From Hoeflea ulvae (GTDB lineage Bacteria; Pseudomonadota; Alphaproteobacteria; Rhizobiales; Rhizobiaceae), in NCBI RefSeq assembly GCF_026619435.1, contig NZ_JAOVZQ010000001.1:3913501-3977500 (forward strand): a stretch of DNA of 64,000 bases. The letters run 5' to 3'. A model generated the notes under the pieces. That model did no database searches. It saw only the letters and a program-made list of their open reading frames with translations, and was not told the DNA's origin. This document shows, in pieces, positions 61,025-64,000 of the stretch; positions within the stretch are counted from its first letter, which is position 1, and each line of letters starts with the position of its first letter. The position numbers and the translations under genes are program-made.

Positions 61025-62761
61025 TCAGCCGGAACTTTGCTCAACCCGGCTGATGCGCCATGCCTGAACTCCGACATAGGCGCTCTCCGGCACGTGGCTG
61101 GTCATTTTCTCATGAAGTGGGTGGTCGGCGACCTCTCCTACCGAAATCGGCGTCAGTTGCCAGCGTTCCGCCACGAAGGTGCCCGGCGCGGCAGCCTGCT
61201 TGAGCTTCTCAAGAAAAGTCTGGTCAAACACAATCGCGCCTTCCAGCTCCATCGACAAAAGGACGGCGCCCTCGAAATTGCTTTTCATGATGATGGCGTT
61301 GCGGAAGCTCGCCGCGGGTATCGACGCGCTGGTGAAATCCGCCATCGCAACCACTGCGCCATCAAACAACGGCGCAATCGCCTCGATACGGGCAAAAGCA
61401 GTGTCGTAAATGATGCTGCTTTTAAAACTCACCCCGGTCATTCGGGTCGGCAGATAGTCGAAACCTTCCGCGCTGAAAGGCGCAGCCACTTCATCCGCCG
61501 GAAGCGACGAGAAATTCGTGCCGCGCACCACCGCGTTTTCGATCCGCGCCAGATCAAGCTGCGCCGCGCCGAATTCGCACCTGACCATCCGTGCCCAGGA
61601 AAAATCAGCAAATGCCAGCCGTGCATGCCGCATTGAAAGGCCGCCTGCCAGTTCGCGGCGGAACTCTGCAAAGGAAAAATCCGCACCCAGAAATGTCAGC
61701 GCCTCTGTCTCTAGAATGGAGTTGGCTGACATCATCGACAACAGATCGCCGCGCTCCGGGCTGACTGGCCTGTCGACCAGCCGCTTGGTGTCGGTGCGCA
61801 TCTGTTGTTGACTGTCGAGCGCCGATGGATCGGCCAGCGAGTCGCGCCGTTGGGCGAGCGCAGTGACGATCAGGCCTTCAGCGTCGCGCGGGTTTGCATT
61901 GGATGGCGCCAGATAACGGTAGGGCCGCGCCACCAGGCTTGCCGCGATAATGCGCCCTCGCGTGGAACTGGTAAGATTGAGAAGACCAAAATTCTCGATA
62001 TCGCCGCCACCATCGAGAAATGTCTGCCGTTCGGCCCCGATCAGCGCACCGATTTCCACCACTTCCGGACCGATCTGGGCGCTGCGTTCAGCTTCCGCCA
62101 ACTGGATCTGGGTGTCGATCAACGCATTCTGGGTATCAATGCGCTGGTTCTGCTCCACCAGCAGCCCGGACTGCGCCCTTAACAACTTGTTCTGTTCAAA
62201 CAGCAGCGCCGAGCCCGCCAGCGCCGCCATGGCTGCAATCAACCCGGTGATCGAGGCGATCAACCAGCGCCGGGTCGAGACCCAGGCGTAACGCGCCAAC
62301 ACGATCTCGGCGAAATCCCGCGCCGCATTTGTGGCTTCCTCGACCTTCTGCCCGGCCGCAAAGCGGGCCACATCGGCCAGCGGCCCGGCAAAGCGTGTCA
62401 CCTCGATCTCGGTGCGTTGAAACAGCCAGCGCCACAGCGGCTGGCGGAACACGAAGACCAGGGACAACACCACGGTGACAAACAAGATCGCCCCGAGCAC
62501 AATGCCGAGGACAACAGAGCCATGTTCGGAGAGAAAGCCGGGCATGAAGATTGCCGCCGGAACGCCGCAGGCAACACCAAGCACGAACACGATCATCGCC
62601 GATCCGCCGTGAAAGCGGCGTCCCTGCGAGGCCTCGCCGGTCACCGCGGTTGAGCGTCCCCGGTCATTGCCAGACGCTGCGTCCTGTTCCGCGCCGTCAA
62701 TCGGATCTTCGGTTTCCAATCGGATTGTCCCAAAATTTCCGGACGGCAGTTCCACCGTCAC
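61025..62761 (-). CDS. Membrane protein with coiled coil and degenerate pentapeptide-like repeats
   Basis: A 578-residue protein I do not recognise as a named family. Residues about 55-110 hold two helices (MIVFVLGVACGVPAAIF and VLGIVLGAILFVTVVLSLVF). A third helix lies at about 167-188 (LIASITGLIAAMAALAGSAL), then a short coiled coil (LLRAQSGLLVEQNQRIDTQN onward). The last 250 residues contain repeated A(D/N)F-type units (GADFSFAEF, LAFADFSWARM, VRGTNFSSL, VAMADFTSASI, MKSNFEGAVL), typical of right-handed pentapeptide helices, although irregular. Such C-termini often mediate protein contact. It is upstream of ettA on the same strand. Confidence 0.75.
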   Translation of the reverse strand: MTVELPSGNFGTIRLETEDPIDGAEQDAASGNDRGRSTAVTGEASQGRRFHGGSAMIVFVLGVACGVPAAIFMPGFLSEHGSVVLGIVLGAILFVTVVLSLVFVFRQPLWRWLFQRTEIEVTRFAGPLADVARFAAGQKVEEATNAARDFAEIVLARYAWVSTRRWLIASITGLIAAMAALAGSALLFEQNKLLRAQSGLLVEQNQRIDTQNALIDTQIQLAEAERSAQIGPEVVEIGALIGAERQTFLDGGGDIENFGLLNLTSSTRGRIIAASLVARPYRYLAPSNANPRDAEGLIVTALAQRRDSLADPSALDSQQQMRTDTKRLVDRPVSPERGDLLSMMSANSILETEALTFLGADFSFAEFRRELAGGLSMRHARLAFADFSWARMVRCEFGAAQLDLARIENAVVRGTNFSSLPADEVAAPFSAEGFDYLPTRMTGVSFKSSIIYDTAFARIEAIAPLFDGAVVAMADFTSASIPAASFRNAIIMKSNFEGAVLLSMELEGAIVFDQTFLEKLKQAAAPGTFVAERWQLTPISVGEVADHPLHEKMTSHVPESAYVGVQAWRISRVEQSSG

Positions 62762-62925
62762 AGCCTGCTCAGGCGGAAACTTTAGTCGTTCCGGGACAAA
62801 AAGAAACCTTTCAGATGCGCGTCCGCTGATGGTGCCGGTCGCAACTCATCAGTCAGCAAAAGACGAAGTGCTCCGCAACAGCACTTCCACGTCAGCGTCA
62901 AGGACAAGCCTCATGCATCGAGGTT

Positions 62926-62954
62926 GCCGGTTTCACAGCACAGCCGAAACCGGC
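62926..62954 (-). terminator. Hairpin immediately after the 76-residue protein gene
   Basis: GCCGGTTTC at 62926-62934 and GAAACCGGC at 62946-62954 form a perfect nine-base stem starting one base after the stop codon of the gene at 62955-63185. There is no T-run, so termination strength is uncertain. Confidence 0.45.
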
Positions 62955-63185
62955 TCAGGCCGAGAATGTGACGGCCACGCCCTTCTTGCGGAAATAGGAC
63001 TGCATGATCTTGCGCCCCTGACGGTTGGATTGCGCCAGCTTGGCCGGCTCGAATACGGCTTCCTTGACGCCTTCGCGCGCCATCGCCGCCTTCAGCCCGG
63101 CAATATGGATGTCCAGCTCTTCATTGTCGTTCTTGATCGACGTGTAGATATTGTCGATGGCTTGGTTCAGGGTCAGATCGCTCAC
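62955..63185 (-). CDS. Conserved hypothetical 76-residue protein
   Basis: A small helical, basic protein: SDLTLNQAIDNIYTSIKNDN, then ELDIHIAGLKAAMAREGVKE, AVFEPAKLAQSNRQGRKIMQ and SYFRKKGVAVTFSA. I recall similar proteins in Rhizobiales but no function. I use a GTG start at 63185 with GGAG nine bases upstream, because conservation-like sequence begins there. An ATG five codons earlier is possible. The 228-base gap to the next gene shows nothing clear. Confidence 0.75.
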   Translation of the reverse strand: MSDLTLNQAIDNIYTSIKNDNEELDIHIAGLKAAMAREGVKEAVFEPAKLAQSNRQGRKIMQSYFRKKGVAVTFSA

Positions 63186-63413
63186 GTGTCGGCACTCCAT
63201 GGCTTGGTGTCCCTCAACTAGCGATTTTTGCAGCAAGGGCAACCCGCCGATTTCAGGCAAGCCGGACAAGCGGCTCCCTCAAGGGCCCAGGTGATCCGAA
63301 TTTGAGCGGGCTCCGCTCGTGCCACCGCCGGCAATCCCCGCCCCGCATGGATTGATCTGGTGATCGCTGATCACCCCTCTTGATTTCCGTGCCCCGGCCA
63401 TGACCAATGGGCC

Positions 63414-64000
63414 ATGAGCGATTTCTCCCCCTTCACCCTTTCAAGCCCGACCGGGGCAAAACTTGCTGTCAGGCACATGCCGGCGGAGGGCCAGGCCCGG
63501 GGCGTGGTGCAGATCAATCACGGTCTGGCCGAGCATGCGGCGCGCTATCAGCGCTTTGCCGCATTTCTGGCAGCGCGTGGCTACCATGTCTACGCCCACG
63601 ACCATCGCGGTCACGGCGCCACTCGCGCGCCTGATGCAATGCCCGGCGCCTTTGCCGCCAGGGATGGCGCGTCAAAAGTGATTGCCGATGTCGCCGCCAT
63701 CCACGCGCTGATTGCCGAACGCCATCCCGGCCTGCCGGTCGTCACCTTCGGCCATTCCATGGGCGGGCTGATCGCGCTGAATTTCGCCGAAGCCCACCCC
63801 GGCGCCAGCGCCGCGCTGGCGGTGTGGAATTCGAATTTCAACGCCGGCATGGCAGGTCGCGCCGGCCAGGCCTTCCTTGCCATCGAGGCATTCTTCAAGG
63901 GCTCTGACACGCCGAGTGTGATCCTGCCGAAACTCACCTTCCAGACCTGGGCCAGGGCGATGCCAAACCGCCGCACCGATTATGACTGGCTCAGCCATGA
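63414..64000 (+). CDS. Alpha/beta hydrolase (lysophospholipase-like), 3' end outside window
   Basis: The first 195 codons of a serine hydrolase. GVVQINHGLAEHAARYQRFA (about residues 33-52) forms the oxyanion region with the HG pair, YAHDHRGHGATR follows, and the nucleophile elbow is in VTFGHSMGGLIALNFAE, typical of the PldB/monoglyceride-lipase branch. The acid and histidine of the triad lie beyond the edge. The start at 63414 lacks a clear ribosome binding site. Confidence 0.88.
   Translation, partial: MSDFSPFTLSSPTGAKLAVRHMPAEGQARGVVQINHGLAEHAARYQRFAAFLAARGYHVYAHDHRGHGATRAPDAMPGAFAARDGASKVIADVAAIHALIAERHPGLPVVTFGHSMGGLIALNFAEAHPGASAALAVWNSNFNAGMAGRAGQAFLAIEAFFKGSDTPSVILPKLTFQTWARAMPNRRTDYDWLSH

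Overview
This 64 kb window is chromosomal DNA from a high-GC alphaproteobacterium of the order Hyphomicrobiales (Rhizobiales), probably a Hoeflea-, Rhizobiaceae- or Phyllobacteriaceae-like marine or soil heterotroph. The evidence is the rhizobial style of the division and cell-wall genes (MraZ, MurC, FtsI, a DAP-type MurE), an alphaproteobacterial RNase P RNA, an ArsR-methyltransferase fusion beside metF, three TRAP transporters, and a rhizobial-type palindromic repeat. I see no phage, insertion sequence, CRISPR array, rRNA or tRNA.

Layout. 1-441: start of a membrane GGDEF gene. 572-14356 (minus strand): the dcw cluster mraZ-rsmH-ftsL-ftsI-murE/murF-mraY-murD-ftsW-murG-murC-murB, mostly coupled by ATGA overlaps. 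murE and murF are here one open frame. A four-copy MraZ-type operator lies upstream. 14695-15311: a ParDE toxin-antitoxin pair. 15517-16164: a DUF2087 gene broken by a nonsense codon. 16068-19591: a TAXI-type TRAP system with a TetR regulator, divergent from a PNPOx-like flavin protein whose promoter carries two ACCGATCGGT palindromes. 20519-24978: small stress and metabolic genes (SH3b, DUF1194, 5-formyl-THF cyclo-ligase, HxlR/DUF899, DUF427, DUF892). 25210-25645: rnpB. 25893-31733: MATE pump, lytic transglycosylase lipoprotein, AmiD-type amidase with a DjlA-like co-chaperone, EamA exporter, aldo-keto reductase.

31937-39210: a regulator, a DctPQM TRAP transporter and a divergent 1210-residue hydantoinase/5-oxoprolinase, forming a likely uptake-and-catabolism locus for a cyclic amide. 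39241-45492: GGDEF protein with a degenerate EAL domain, GH25 lipoprotein, GNAT, MltB-type transglycosylase, CPA2 antiporter. 45802-48743: a third TRAP operon. 48775-53601: small membrane proteins, a repeat element, ornithine/lysine-type decarboxylase divergent from an EamA exporter, and an amidase. 53905-53982: a 25-residue membrane protein. 54089-56012: metF with an ArsR-methyltransferase regulator and a 22-bp operator. 56134-64000: MOSC protein, two small secreted proteins, a RelBE-like pair translationally coupled to a short-chain dehydrogenase, ettA, a membrane protein with degenerate pentapeptide-like repeats, and the start of a serine hydrolase.

Themes. Peptidoglycan dominates: the dcw synthesis cluster plus four wall-cutting enzymes. 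Each of the three TRAP operons has a GC-rich hairpin between the binding-protein gene and the permease genes. The most unusual sequence-level observations are the single-base event that joins murE to murF, the exactly 10-bp-periodic MraZ box, and three loci (murE/F, the DUF2087 gene, the DUF1194 start) where one base separates an intact from a disrupted gene. The last point means that assembly error must be excluded before any of these is interpreted biologically.
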